Below are positions 42,301 to 57,300 of a stretch of DNA of 64,000 nt, piece after piece. Below the pieces are notes generated by a model. That model was not told where the DNA came from, ran no database searches, and saw only the letters and a list, made by a program, of their open reading frames with translations. This stretch comes from Phorcus lineatus. Taxonomy: Eukaryota; Mollusca; Gastropoda; Trochida; Trochidae. The DNA lies in contig OV121097.1 in the NCBI GenBank assembly GCA_921293015.1, positions 31,373,929-31,437,928 on the forward strand, written 5' to 3'. The position numbers and the translations under genes were made by a program. How positions within the stretch are numbered: position 1 is the stretch's first letter; each line of letters begins with the position of its first letter.

Positions 42301-45300
42301 TTTTTAGACACTGTTAAAAGGACCGTGCGCGTGTTCAGTTTAAGCAAACACGCATCGAATGACCTCATGACTATGTGTTTGCACGTATATTTGATATTTT
42401 AAAAACTTAAATCCTCCAAAGTCAAGGGATGCACGTGCAAGGATTCAGACTCTTTACTAATGTTAAAAGCACTTAAAACTTATTTGATTACCAGAAGAGA
42501 AAAGTTACAAAATTCATCCGTGTCGAGTTTTCCTTTTTGCTTAGTATAATATGTATTGACATATAGAAATACCAGAAAACGCCAATATCATTTTTGTTGG
42601 AATAATTAAGATTTTACAAAATTTGAACTGTTATTTGAAATTAAGTCATGATAAAAAGATATTGTAAGACCAAGCATACATGTACACCAACGCAAAAGCG
42701 ACAGAAGAGAGAAACTGTCAATTCATTTAAGCATATAAACAAATTTAACGGGTTAAACTGCAAAACTGCATGAATTGTCTTTTTCGATACTTCAAACACA
42801 AAGCAACCAAACATATCATAAAAACATACCCACAAAACAGGAACAGTTAAAGGATAAGTAAAGTATGACGAAATGTAAGGACCACTCATGGTTTAAAAGA
42901 AACAATTACAAAATAGTCGGTTGTTTTCTACGTCATATATATAATTTCTTACAACTGATCTTGTTCATTGGATTTTTATATTTTGGATTACATTATCTGC
43001 AATCGTGCAAATTCTTGTACTCTTTCAGGTCGAGCCCCTTGCGGGATTCGAACCCAAACCCGCAGAGTCAGGCAACACCGCCAGTATTGACCGTACTAGT
43101 AGCTAACCAACCCGCCCATCTCGCCCAAAAAAACCCAAGAATTTGTAACATGGCAGATAGTATGAAACATCGCATGTGTTCACTTTCTAAATGGCATGTC
43201 TCTCTAATCACATTCAGTTCATCTCCGGTCGAGCTGAGATCAGTATCAACAAAAGCGACCTGTCAGAGATACTTGACAGGTACCCAGAGAGACAGAAGAA
43301 GTTATACGTGGAGGCGAACGTCACTGACGGTGGATATGGCGTAATTCAGCCAATAAGAAACTACTCTGTCCTGATATCCTCGTCACAGTCTACCTATAGG
43401 ATCGAGATGCAGGATACGCAGAGAGGATTTATGCCATCTAAACCTTATCTGTTGAAGGTAGTTGAAACGCGATCCTCGCAAAGTGTATTGAAGATCTTTA
43501 ATCGAATTGTCATGGTATGTCTAGTGTATTCCTCCTTGTAAGAACTTTTGTCAAGATGAAGTAGTGCAGTCTGAGGTATTCAAGAAAGCTAGTTTAGATA
43601 AACAACAGCGTTGTCCATTGAACAGAGGACATTGTAACACAATGTTACACATGTAAGCAACCAGATTCTCATTACAAAGGTAATTGACTCTGTTGTACTC
43701 AGTGTGTATTCAAGACTATCAATCGAACTGTTGTAACATGACCAGTTTATTCCTCGTTGTGAGTTCATTTGAAGGTAGTTTAAACTTTTCTACTCAATGC
43801 ATGGTTAAGATTATTAATCGAACTGTAATGCTATGTAGTGTATTCGTCGTTGGAGGGTCTTAAAAAGGTAATTGGCACTGGTCTACTCAGTGCATGGTTA
43901 AGATTATTAATCGAACTGTAATGCTATGTAGTTTATTCGTCGTTGGAGGGTCTTAAACATGTAATTGGCAATGGTCTACTCAGTGTTTGGTTAAGATTAT
44001 TAATCGAACTGTAATGCTATGTAGTTTATTCGTCGTTGGAGGGTCTTAAACATGTAATTGGCAATGGTCTACTCAGTGTTTGGTTAAGATTATTAATCGA
44101 ACTGTAATGCTATGTAGTTTATTCGTCGTTGGAGGGTCTTAAACATGTAATTGGCACTGGTCTACTCAGTGTTTGGTTAAGATTATTAATCGAACTGTAA
44201 TGCTATGTAGTTTATTCGTCGTTGGAGGGTCTTAAACATGTAATTGGCACTGGTCTACTCAGTGTTTGGTTAAGATTATTAATCGAACTGTAATGCTATG
44301 TAGTTTATTCGTCGTTGGAGGGTCTTAAACATGTAATTGGCACTGGTCTACTCAGTGTTTGGTTAAGATTATTAATCGAACTGTAATGCTATGTAGTTTA
44401 TTCGTCGTTGGAGGGTCTTAAACATGTAATTGGCACTGGTCTACTCAGTGTTTGGTTAAGATTATTAATCGAACTGTAATGCTATGTAGTTTATTCGTCG
44501 TTGGAGGGTCTTAAACATGTAATTTGCACTGGTCTACTCAGTGTTTGGTTAAGATTATTAATCGAACTGTAATGCTATGTAGTTTATTCGTCGTTGGAGG
44601 GTCTTAAACATGTAATTGGCACTGGTCTACTCAGTGTTTGGTTAAGATTATTAATCGAACTGTAATGCTATGTAGTTTATTCGTCGTTGGAGGGTCTTAA
44701 AAAGGTAACTGGCACTGGTCTACTCAGTGTCTTGTAAAGATTATTAATCGAACTGTAATGCTATGTAGTTTATTCGTCGTTGGAGGGTCTTAAACATGTA
44801 ATTGGCACTGGTCTACTCAGTGTTTGGTTAAGATTATTAATCGAACTGTAATGCATTGTAGTTTATTCGTCGTTGGAGGGTCTTAAAAAGGTAATTGGCA
44901 CTGGTCTACTCAGTGTCTGGTTAAGATTATTAATCGAACTGTAATGCTATGTAGTTTTTTCGTCGTTGGAGGGTCTTAAAAAGGTAATTGGCACTGGTCT
45001 ACTCAGTGTCTTGTTAAGATTATTAATCGAACTGTAATGCAATGTAGTTTATTCGTCGAGGGAGAGTATTTGAAAGGTACTAAATGTGTGTTCGAGCTTA
45101 TAAATCGAACTGTAAAATATGTCTACTTTATTCCTTTTTCTAAGATCTTTTAAATGTAGATTATCATTGTTCCACACAATGTTTGTTCAAGATTCTTAAT
45201 ATAACTTTATTAAATGTAAAGCTTTTCCTCATTGTAAGAACTTTTAAAGGTAAATTATCATTGTTCCTGAAAACATTTATTCAAAATTCTTAATCGAACT

Positions 45301-48300
45301 GTCATGATAATTCTAGTTTATTCCTCGTTTTAGGACGAATATAATCAGTTATTCAAATGTGCTTTTTGCAGGGACGTTTATTAAACCTTGACGAGAGCCC
45401 GGCTGCTGGAGTGCGAATCATCTTAAGAGTTAATCGTACAGGTAAGACGCCAAAGTTGAGATTCACAAAGTCATTTTCATATGAATTAATTTGTAAAAGG
45501 TCAGTTTCTCATATCTGCCAGGGACTTTCATCAGAGACGAATTAGTAAATTCAGTGCAATTAAGCTGAAGGTGAAGATTAAACTAAGAAAGTGTTATGTG
45601 GAGCGTTTTATCCCTGATAGTCCAAGTGTTGGTACGTTTTTGTTCCTTGCCATAGATAATTCGTATGTCACAATAATAAGTCAATGCATTCTACTACAAG
45701 CTCAGTATGCCCCTTGTCTATGATCAAAATAGTCAGCAGAGTACAAATGTGGTTCATTCCCGCCTGGGGCGTTGTTTCATATTAGTAGGGGGGCGGGATA
45801 GCGCAGTGGTTAGCGCGTTCGGCTTCGGCTCAAGAGGTCCGTGGTTCGAATCCCGCCAGGGGCTCGGCAACTTTGTCTGCAGTAGAGAACTGTTCTACAC
45901 GCAGTCAGGTTTGGGTGCAATGCTACACTGAAATTCAGCGCAGTACCACCCATGGTTCGCTAGTTCCAGCCGATGCTCGCAGGTTTCACCGCAATGCATA
46001 GCCACTATAGTGTTGCGGGCTTTCTCCCTGCAATAATACTAGCAGCCGCGATATAAGTGAAATAATCTTGAAAGCGGCGTTAAACCCCATATCACATCAC
46101 ATCATATTAGTAGAGCGACAGACACAAAATGATCTATGTGTTCGTCAAAGTACAATTTTGGTTCATACCCCTGGTTCACTTTATGAGTATAAGCGTAACT
46201 TTACTGTAATGTTTCCCTCACAAAGGTTCATCTGGAGCGCCTGATACCAAATGATCCATATTTTCTTCAAATTACGAGTATGGTTTAACCCCGCTAATGG
46301 CATTCAATGTGTCACAATCTTCATTGCTATTTTCACCTCTGTAGGATTACGGTTGGTTTGCTGAGCGCCTGGTATTAAATGATCCATATGTTCTTCAAAG
46401 AACGCGTATGGTTCAACCCCGCTAGTGGCGTATCATAAATCACAATCTTTACTGCAATGTTTTTCATCCTTGTGAAGCATCAGATACCAAAAATTATAAT
46501 CATAAGATTGGTGCTCCTCACGTGTTCCTCAAAGTAAACGTTTTGGTTCCACCACAGGGATGAAGGAGGATTTGGCCACTGACAATGAGGGGATGTTTTC
46601 TACAAGAGTGGTCGTACCACGCTCATATCGCCTGCATTATCTGGAGTTTAAGGTAAACATCTTTACGTGATGGTGTGAATATAATTGATTGTAATTGGTT
46701 AGAAATTCATTGAATCATTAATTAAACAAATTGAGACGCACCCGAAAGTATACAAAAATATAAATGAAAGTAAGTTTTGATTTCTAAAAACGTTACCATC
46801 CATAATGAGATTGTTTTAATACAATCTGGACCTCGTTGTCCGTAGCAACCATTCATAAAAGTAGCCTTTTCCTTATCGAAATCAAGATTCTTTCCCCCAA
46901 AGAATCCTGACATCTTATTCAAGGACTCTATTGAAAACCCAATGAAACCCCATGAAACCCCTTGAAAACCTTTATGAACTTTATGACAGCTAAATATATC
47001 AGTACTTACTAACTTAGTATATGTTGAGTAAATAACCTCTTGAAGCTAGGAATCTAAATTTAACAATTGATTTACCGAGACTGTCGAAATTGTTTGAATT
47101 AAACGGAAACCGCGTTTGAAAGAAGAGACTCATCAACTAGACAAACCTTACGATATACCTATAAATACAATAACTCGAAAATTAATTTTTAAAAAATTTC
47201 ATCAAAAACATAAATGGAGATATTTTGATAAATAACGTTGAATCAAAATTGTTTTAATTATATTATAAAGACCAAGTTCTTTATTTGATTCAATTCTTTA
47301 TTTCTTACTTCTTTTCTTAATTCTTACAAGGCTTACAGATAAACTGAAACATAACAGAAAACCCTGTCTTAGTATAGGATATTTTCCAAAACAAATGACG
47401 CATAGCTAGAATTATCCAAAACAAAATACTTACTTCTGAATTGTAAATGACAATGTTAGACAAGAAAAATATTACAATGTGAGCTAGGAGAGTGAGCTAA
47501 CATACAAAATGACCTACTTAATGGAACAGCAAGGGCAATGTTTACCTGCCACATGCAGCCTAGTTGATAGTAATGTTGAATGAAAATTATAAACTTATAT
47601 ATTGACAATGATAAAACATAAACCTAACTGCAAATATGAAAGACTCACCATTGTTTTGGACCTTAAATGAAACTTGAAAAGAAAATGTTCCTAATCTTGC
47701 AGGCCATGTCCTTCATGACCTACAAACCACATGGCTAAGACTGACAAACAGGATAGTTTATCAGTTACCTCCCTTTATAACTATAATTATGCAAAACGGT
47801 TAGATAAAAAATGCAACTTCAAGTGGAAAACATTAACCTTATAAATTTGGAATGAAAATTAAAGTGAAGAATGATGCTTATCTTTGAGGGAAAATTGAAA
47901 TAGTAAAAAATACTTATTTTGACCATTACATATATTGTTAAGGTTACTTCTTACCGTTTTACCGAATTTCATACTATTTGGAAACACACATGTAAAGTCC
48001 AGGGTTGTTTCTTTATGAAGACTCAATTGAAGGTTCTATGATTAGCTGTGATAAAAAAAAATGTTGCATTTTCTGGTACTCAAGTGAAATGAGTGAATCC
48101 AGCGTCATACTACATTACTTACATATTGTGTATGCACATACAGAGACAAAACAATAGTAGATACATTAATTAATCATTCTTCAGTTCTTTGCCTTACATA
48201 TCATAAACTTAAACAATCTGACATTCTTACGTTCCCTCCCTCCGCGACAGATATCCACAGTCAATGGGACCAGTCCATTCAGACACACTCATTCCATCTG

Positions 48301-51300
48301 GAAGCTGCTCAAAGGGGAGATTTTTCTGCAAGAAGATAATGTGAGTTTGTCCAAGATTTACTATCACCTTTATATAAAAATGTACGTGCAATACTAGGAG
48401 ACCATTCTTGAACTGTTTAAACAATCTGCAGATTGTGAGACATGAACAATCTCGGAACGATAATAATCTAGGGATTTGTTTATTAGTTGGCTAATGGGAG
48501 TAAGATTTATCTTTGTGTATGTCTTTAGCTATATAATATAGCTTTCAATTCCCATATTTCGAAGGGCTTTTGTCCCGGTTTTATGTTCTTGTTAAAGAGT
48601 AACAGGGTCGATTCCTAGATTGTGTAAGGCTCTAAGCCCAACGCATAAGATTGAACGGTGTTCACACTTAAATGGCCTTCAGTGGTTTTTTGCTTGATAG
48701 CTGAAATTACTACGGACTACGGATTATCTGTTTGAGTTATGAAACGTTTGATGCTTCAGCCAATCAAATGTCGTTAAGCAAGGAGCCAATCAAAAAAATT
48801 TCATTCTTGTCATTAAAGCTCGAGTTCAAGTTATTTCATTGGCTGGTCATATTTAGCGATATGAGGCTTTTGCTGTGATTGATATGATATTGTAGGAGCT
48901 TCACTGATATCGATACGCTGATGTTACGTTATAAAAAGGATGTTTTGTTTCAGTCTGGGGGACGCCCTGGCATCAATATTGGTTATATAGCTGATAGTCA
49001 CATGACAGACAGGGCGAGTCATATGGTAGTTATGGTAAGAATGAAACAATCATAATGATGCTCAGCTCAGGGGATCATTAAAACAATATCACCTTATCCG
49101 CCTACTTCCTTTTCCAGTCAGTAACTATACTATTTCATAGTCTGAACATATTATGTGTTTTCTTTTTGAGTTAAACGCATGTAATCTTTTCTGATTATAA
49201 TGTCATCGGTGAATAAGAATTACATTAGAAAATGGTAACTGGGCGGGAGTAATAGGCCAGACAATCTAATAGGAATAACTAAACATCTTGAATCGGAGAT
49301 GGTTTGAGGTTCACAACTACAAATAAGATTTGAAAATAAGTTACAAAAAATATTTGCTGATCCGAGGAACAATTTATAAACCGTGAAATGATCGAATTCT
49401 CAAATTTGGAAGATTTCTTACCTTAGAGGTTAAAAAATATATGCCTGATGTTAAAGTTCTCATAATTATTCAAAACTCGAAATTACTCGCATGTTGTTGA
49501 TTATTCCTAGGGTACTGAATTGTATATTTTTAATCCATAATTCCATTTTGGTTAAGTTGTTCAATTCATACCTGTGACATACCATATTCCTTAGATTTGG
49601 TCCTTCCGTTTAAAGCAACAGGTGATTACATTATTCATTATTTTATATTTGACATCAAATTGGATTTCACTCACGAGACAACGCCATAGAATAATCAGCG
49701 GTATTTAAAAAAGCTTTAAAATCTAAATCTTCAAATTTTCCACTCGGTCGACAGGGCAATATTCTTTTTCAATGATGGTCAAATTTAAACATCAACAAGT
49801 TCAACCTTATTACCATAATCCTTCCGCACTACTAAGTTTCGTATCTTTCCAATAGGTGGAGTCACGTGGTCAACAGGTTTACATGGAGTCTTTTCCTATG
49901 AAGGGTTCGGAAATGCGCACTATCAAGTTTACTGATGCGGTGTATAGGGAGTTTGCTCCCTATGCAAGAGTGTCGGCATTTTACAATCAGTTGGATGATG
50001 TGTCTAGGATTGTGATGGAGTCCATGATTCTAGACGTTCCTGACACATGTCTAGAAGAGGTACATCATACTGTGGGCTTTTTCTCGAGTTATGTATCTAT
50101 TAATTAAAATTTCATACAAAATAAAATAACATACATATTTGTTTACTTAATTTGAGTTATGAAACTTTGAAATTCATCATTATTTCCAATGTGGACGTCC
50201 TTGTCGTTTAAAAAATAACATTTTTGCGTAAGTTTTTCAGCCTATGGCGGCTGTACCTAATATTTCAAAAAAGCTTTCAAGGTTGAAACTTGTCCCCAGT
50301 ACGCTGTATTCTGATGTTAAACAGGAAGACTTAAATTAGCCAGTGATAGAGACCACCGCAATCGATGCCTTGCCGGAGAATATTATCAATTAAGTGACCT
50401 AACTTTGCCTTATTGTTTAAGCTTTCTCTGAAGTATGTTACGAGACGAACAGTGACAGCCGGAGACTACACGAAGAGACCGAGTGAGCTTGTCAAGTTCA
50501 GACTCGAGGGGGCCAACAACACGCGGGTTGGTTTGATCGCTGTGGACAAAGCTGTACACGTGTCTGCTGGTGGTAAAACGATTTCCAGGAAATCTGTGAG
50601 TTATCTCCCCTTTAAATGGCATTTATTATTTTGTATATTATATCAAATTATTAGGCTTTAAAACACCTTGGTTCCTTTAGTAGATTTATTTAACACACTC
50701 TGATATAGTTTCAATATGTATTTGATATTTTTAGTATATATTTGTACATTATTTAAGATCGAACCTACCCAAAAGCTCTGATCGAACGTGCTCTAGAGCT
50801 CAAGCATCCGACAACCATAACGACGCCTACATCTGGACACATCTTACAAATATCGTTTCAATAAAGAGGTTTCAAATGAAGAAAGTAAACAAATTGACCC
50901 AACAAATTAAAATCATTGCAAATGTCATAGATTGGATTGACGTAAGTGATGAACTTTCGCTTGGCGTGAATTAAATTTCAAACTACCTTTTTCGGTTAAG
51001 ATGTACATGTAAACAAGATATATTAAACATTTTGTGTAACAAATCTTTTTGCCAAATCTAAATGTGTGTTTTTGTTAATAGTTATTTGACTACATCGGCA
51101 GTCACAGTTTTGACTCAAAAAACTTGAAAAGGATTTCTCATCAGGTAAGGAATTTATTCAGTTCAACCACTTTTTGTATTTTGAAAATAGCCCTGATTTA
51201 ATTCATTCAGAGCTCACCATCATAAACGAAACTAGACATCATGCACGAACTCAGACATTCAGGGCTGGAGAATCCTGCTACATCAACGTAATTGAATCCG

Positions 51301-54300
51301 CTCTCGCTGCTATCTAATACCCTGATCTCTTTCAGGCCAAATGCATCGTACGCCTGGATCGGCTTGATAATCGTGGTTATGCAAGGAGCTTGAAGCTACT
51401 ATTTTTAAATCAACGGATTTTTTTTATCCGGATTGTGCCGCTGTTGCGAGTCGCCTCATTGGCTGGTTAGATAGCTAGCAACACGAGGCTTTCAGCCTGA
51501 AGATTTGGGTATTTAGAAGGAGCTCAGCGGATTCAAATACGCTGATTAACAGGATTGACCTAACGATGATGTTTTTGCATAAGGTCAATACTTGTTCTTA
51601 TACTTTGTGAGAAATAAATATTTAAAAGTGTTACCGGCCTTTCAAAGGTTAAGGCAATATACCGAATGACCCATTTAAAAAAAAGAAGAAAAGTCACAAT
51701 GTTTTTCAGAGCTTTCTTCTATTACAAAAGTCAGGATTCTGTAATGAGTTCTCGCCCATTTACCGATCCGCTTGTGAAAGAGGTTACGTAGAGAAGAATG
51801 ACTCATGAGGCATCTGACTATCTCATACACTACTGCTGAAAGCTGGACTAAGGCAGTTATAATCCCTGTACATAAGAAGGGTATAGAGACTACCCCGACA
51901 ATTATGTAAAATGTACACCCGGATTATCCATACTAGACTTTCAAATTGGGCAACTGTAAAAGATAAAATACCAGAATTTCAAGCCGTCTTTAGAAAGGGT
52001 TATTCTACAATGGATCATATCTTTACCTTAGATGCAATAATATAGAAATGTTTATCCAGGAAAAAGAAAAAAAACTATATGTTGCCTTCGTAGATTTTAG
52101 GAAAGCTTTCGATTCCGTCTCAAGGCAGAAACTTTGGTATTGCCTTAAAAAATCAGGATTAAATTGCACAATGTTAGCTGCATTAAAAGGTATATACGTA
52201 TCTGTTAAAGCATGTGTAAGATGTAACAATAACGATTACACAGATTACTTTGATTGTCCTGTCGGACTAAACCAAGGATGTATTTTAAGCCCGCTTCTTT
52301 TTTCGTTCTTTATTGGTGAACTGTGTACTGATATTGTCCATAACGGTAAATTTGGTGTACAGCTGTTTCCTGATTTCTTAGAAATATTGCTTTTACTTTT
52401 TGCCGACGATGTCATTCTTATCTGATGTTGTGTCGGGTCTACAAAAACAATTGATTACTTTAGAAGTTTACGCAGATAAATGGGGACTTGAAGTCAACCT
52501 TGAGGAAACAAATATTGTAGTTTTTAGAAGAGCTGGTCGACTGTCAGCTAACGAAAAATGGTTTTATAAATATTCCGTCATCGACGTGGTAAATTCATAT
52601 AGATATCTTGGCATTACATTTTCATCCATAACTCTTCATGAGGTATCCAATATATGTCCTTTGTATATATTTTACATGTTTCATGTCTACGTATATGGGC
52701 CTGTGGCCTTCATGCATAAGAATAAAGATTGATTGATTGATTGAATAATTAAACTTTCTATACACTACTACTGTGATAATTTCAGTACTAAATTGTTTCA
52801 GACCTGGGAAGGAAACGGATTCATGTTTGGAATCATAGGGAAGACTGCCCCAATTCTGATAGTTGGTGAGGTCATAGTATGAACCCAGCAGGCATCTGAC
52901 GTCATTTCGACGTCGAAATTTGGTTGAATTCAGGTCAGGACGTCGATCAACCAATTTTCGACGTCGTAACAACGTTAGTTCCCTGACGTTGAAATTCGGT
53001 TGGTGTTTTGACGTTGCTTCAACGTCATCAGAACAACTTTAAACTGAAAAGTGATTACTTTTATAAAATTTCATTATTATTAACAACATCAAATACGTAA
53101 TGGATTGTTTTAAAAAATGAAATAAAAAATGCAAAAACAAACAGCTATCATTGACATTTAAAAGTGTTATTTATATTGGAATTAGATAAATAAAAGTTAA
53201 TTTCATTCAATTTCACAACAAAGGGAAGTAACTCTGTCCTATGTCTAATTAGAATAAACAAGGTATATGGTATTTTTCAACAGTTTTTATTTTTTTCAGT
53301 TATGTTCACAACTGACAACATAAATTTTCCGTTTGTATAAAGTTAGTAGTTCTTACAAAACGGCATTTACGCATTTTTAAAAAACATTTTTTTCGTGACA
53401 CTTTGGTCTAAATCCTTGCAGTGTCATATAAACAGTAATACCCTCACAACTCATGTAATTTCCAATTAAATGGATAACTCCTTACGAGCAGCCATCAAAG
53501 TCTTGCATCGAGGCCTATGAAAGAGCTGAATTTGAAAGCGTAGCCTCACAGATAAATAATGAATTGCTTCAAGTAAACTAATAAAACTAAACAGCACAAC
53601 CTGATTGATCAGCAAGACTTGACGTCGAAATGACGTTTTTTCAACGTCAATACAACGTCTTGGCTTCAACGTTGAAGCGACGTTGAAATCACGTCGGATT
53701 TCGACGTCGCCGCAAATTTCAAATCCAATCAAATTTCAACGTTATTTCAACGTTGCTAAACGACGTCGTTTTAACGTTGATACAACGTCAGATTGCCTGC
53801 TGGGAAGCTATCAACCGCACTTTGACGGCATAGCGTCATTTGAGTTATTGTTTTTTTCTCGATATATATTCCTTTAATTCATTGTGAATATCTGTGTTTT
53901 GACCATTTATATTTCTGTGCAAATAGATAATCTTATATTTCTTATCTTATTTTATAACATCTCTTGAAGAAATAAAATACTTGTGACGTAAGAAACTAAA
54001 ATTTGGATAACATGATACAATCAAGGGTCTATTTGAAAGATGATAATATGCACATCACTTAAAATTGCATGCGTTTGCGTCAAAAGAACATTGTGGCCAA
54101 TTAATTCTGAACAGGTAAAACGCATTCTTATTTAAAACGTCGTTAGCCTTTTGGCAAAGTGAAAAGTTCGTTATGATTTAAATAGAAATTGATCCAAACA
54201 GTCAAATATACCTCGGTCGATCTTATATGTTCTGCGAAAACTTTTCTTGCAGAAAGCATAATATCTGGAATTATAAATCCAGGGACTGAGCTGCGAGTAA

Positions 54301-57300
54301 CTAAGGAACCGAAGAACAAGAAGAAGAGGAAACCTAAGTTTGATAGACTGAAAATACCAGCCAGAGACTTTTTTCCAGAAACGTGGTTCTTCGAGAATAA
54401 ACTACTTGCAAGGTTTTATGTTTAATTTTCTTCCTCATCAAGAGAGTAAAATAAAATAATTTCTAATATTCTTATCCAAATGCAATTCATCATCGGTAAG
54501 AAAGGGTAAATCCTCCGATTATTCTCTACTATACCCTGGATTCAAGGTATACTCAAAGCAATAATCCTATTATCTCCCTTTGCTTTACTTTCATGTAATC
54601 AGCAGTCTACGCTAGTAATTTGTTCTATGTAATCGTTTAGACATTTAATGTTAACATAACCACAAACATATTTCACTATTTTCTTTGGATTATATGAATG
54701 TCTGATTACAATACTGTATAGTGCGTCAAAGGTCCCTACTCAAATATGTTCAGTTTGGTAATGTATGTCGTTTTTGAATGCCACTTTTGCTGGGCAGCTT
54801 AGATTTATCTGGCCACAAACCAGTGAAAGCATGGCTGGTCACACGCCCTTTTTGTGACGTCATAAGCAGAATCATTGCCTCGTGATCTATACATCTATCG
54901 TAACAATATCACAGAAAAAAAATAATTAACGATTTTCAGAGAATGTTTTCCACTCAGATAAACCAGTTGACGATGTAACACTATTAAGCGTTTGGTATAA
55001 AAAGATATCCACATCAATGGTAATTACACAATTATTTAAGGCGGTATTTCAGTTGAAATATTGATCAAAATCAAAGTCTTTTTTTTGAGGTGTTTTCCGT
55101 CCTGGAAGACGGGCTAGCAAGGGAGTTAATAAAATAAACTCGTGGAGCCTTACTTGGATCCAGTGTATTAGCGGAAAATAAAAGGAACGTTAACTCTGGA
55201 TTATCGAGGATGCATACAGTTTGAAAAATCAGTCTGTGCCTGGTTTCCCCATCAGCATGGTGAAAATATCGCCACTGCATTGCTCTACATATTTGGTATT
55301 TGTTACATTGTCTAAAAAAGCTAATGTTTAATTTCTTTATTGTTTCATGACTGTGAAGTAAAAATTAATTTACATGATGGATATAATGATGATTCTAATA
55401 TGTCCATTTGTATGGGACCGTTTGCACAATAGAGAATGATCAAAACGTCTAATGTCTAGAGCTGAGAGACAGAGTAACAGGTCTACAGGTCACAAGTAGT
55501 TTTTCCCTGAAGAGATTGGTCTTCCATGAGGATTTCAATGAGTCAAGGGAGGATAGTGTTTTCATAGTTATGATGTCAGGAGGAACTACTGATCGGACCA
55601 GAACTGTCCAGATGATGTGTATGTTATGAACAATCTAGGGTATATCACAATCTGCAGATTGTGATCATTCCCAGATTGCACGGAACATGTATACTGAGAT
55701 GCAATCAGAGAGGTGATGGTCTTTAGGTCATGGAGACAATGGAACACAACGCTCAGGGTCTTGAATACGATTCTAACTTGGATGAGCATTCACTGAAGAG
55801 ACTTTAGTGAGAGGTTATGTGAGATTTTCTGGTTGTTATTGATACAATGCGGGATGCTATGTCTTAGATTTTATAGAGTTTTTTTAATTGCGCAGAGCTT
55901 GGTACAAACATATTCTATATTAAGAATCTAATCTATGTGGAACACGACTTCTGATATGAGTATGCGCCCTATCAGTTGTTAGAATATGTCGGATGTTGAT
56001 ATAAGCTTAGTTTATGCTTCAGAAATCCTTCATCTGGCCATCACGGAACAAGCCTTTGTCGATGAACACTCCGATATCTGTCGCACATGCGACACTTACG
56101 ATATCTCTTGACCTAAAGTTACTGTAGTTTTATTGTTCTCAAAGCTTTGGATCAATTAACTACAGTTTGAAAGAAATTATTAATGCACTTCTTTGTGGCG
56201 ACCTTTCTTTGAACGACAGCTAAGAACATAAAATGCTGGACAATATTAGTCGAGGATATATGTTTAATGGACATAAAATGACTTATACATTCGAACATAC
56301 AGGTAACATTAAAACAGAAAAAAACGTATACCCTTTGAAAAAACCCCAATGTATATCGTATCTTATTATCTGTTGTAGTAAGCGCAGAGGAGGGAAGATG
56401 ATATTGAAGAAGGTGTTACCGGACACAACCACCACGTGGACAATTCAGGCAGTGGGCGTGTCAAGTGGACGTGGCATATGTGTCTCCAACCCCTTAGACT
56501 TCGTGGCCTTCAAGAACTTCTTTCTCGATCTACAGCTACCCTTTAAAGTAGTGCGCCTTGAAGCAGTCAGATTAAAATTCAGCGTTTTCAACTACCAACG
56601 TGTATCTTCTAGAGTAAGTGGTTGAGAAAGAATTTTTTGGAAATGAAAAACTGAGGAGTCATTCCTTTGAAAACATACAGGTAATTATTACATGAATACC
56701 TTTAACTCCGATTGAAGAGTGAATCGAAGGGTAAGACACCTTTTATAGATTTGAAAATTTATTAAAGATAGCAGCACTTCAAAATCATCGCTTAAAGAAG
56801 CCAGTCATCAGCGTCTGGATGTAAAAAGTCTTGCAGGGCGTGACAAGGCATTGCTGATTTGAGTGATTTCTTATTTATAAAACAATTGACTTAATTTCCA
56901 AATTTCAAACACCTCTCTCCCAGGTGACTATTTCAGTGCGAGTGCCAGCGGAGTTATGTCTTGTCCGGTCCAAGAGGAACAGCAAAAGGCGAGGAAGGCG
57001 TGTGATCACAATCACGAAGAGGATATCGTCCCACTCTACATTCAACATGGGGTTCAAGCTGGTGGCCCTGGAGGCGGGGTACTTCAACATTTCAGTTGAG
57101 GCGAGGGGGCGGAACAGCGCGGGCTCTAAGGGGAGCATGAAGGGGGGTACGGTCACTGATAAGATCGTCAAGACTCTTTATGTTGTGGTAGGTTTTAAAT
57201 TCAATATCGACTCTTAGTTAGACTCCCGTTAGGACGGGGTTGGTTGAAAGTCAATATCAACTCTTCGTTTACGCTTTAAGATGGTTGAAATTCAGTATTA

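Noticed and set aside
43790-45060. CRISPR-like array
   Set aside because: Units are contiguous 93-bp tandem repeats without unique spacers, in a eukaryotic intron.
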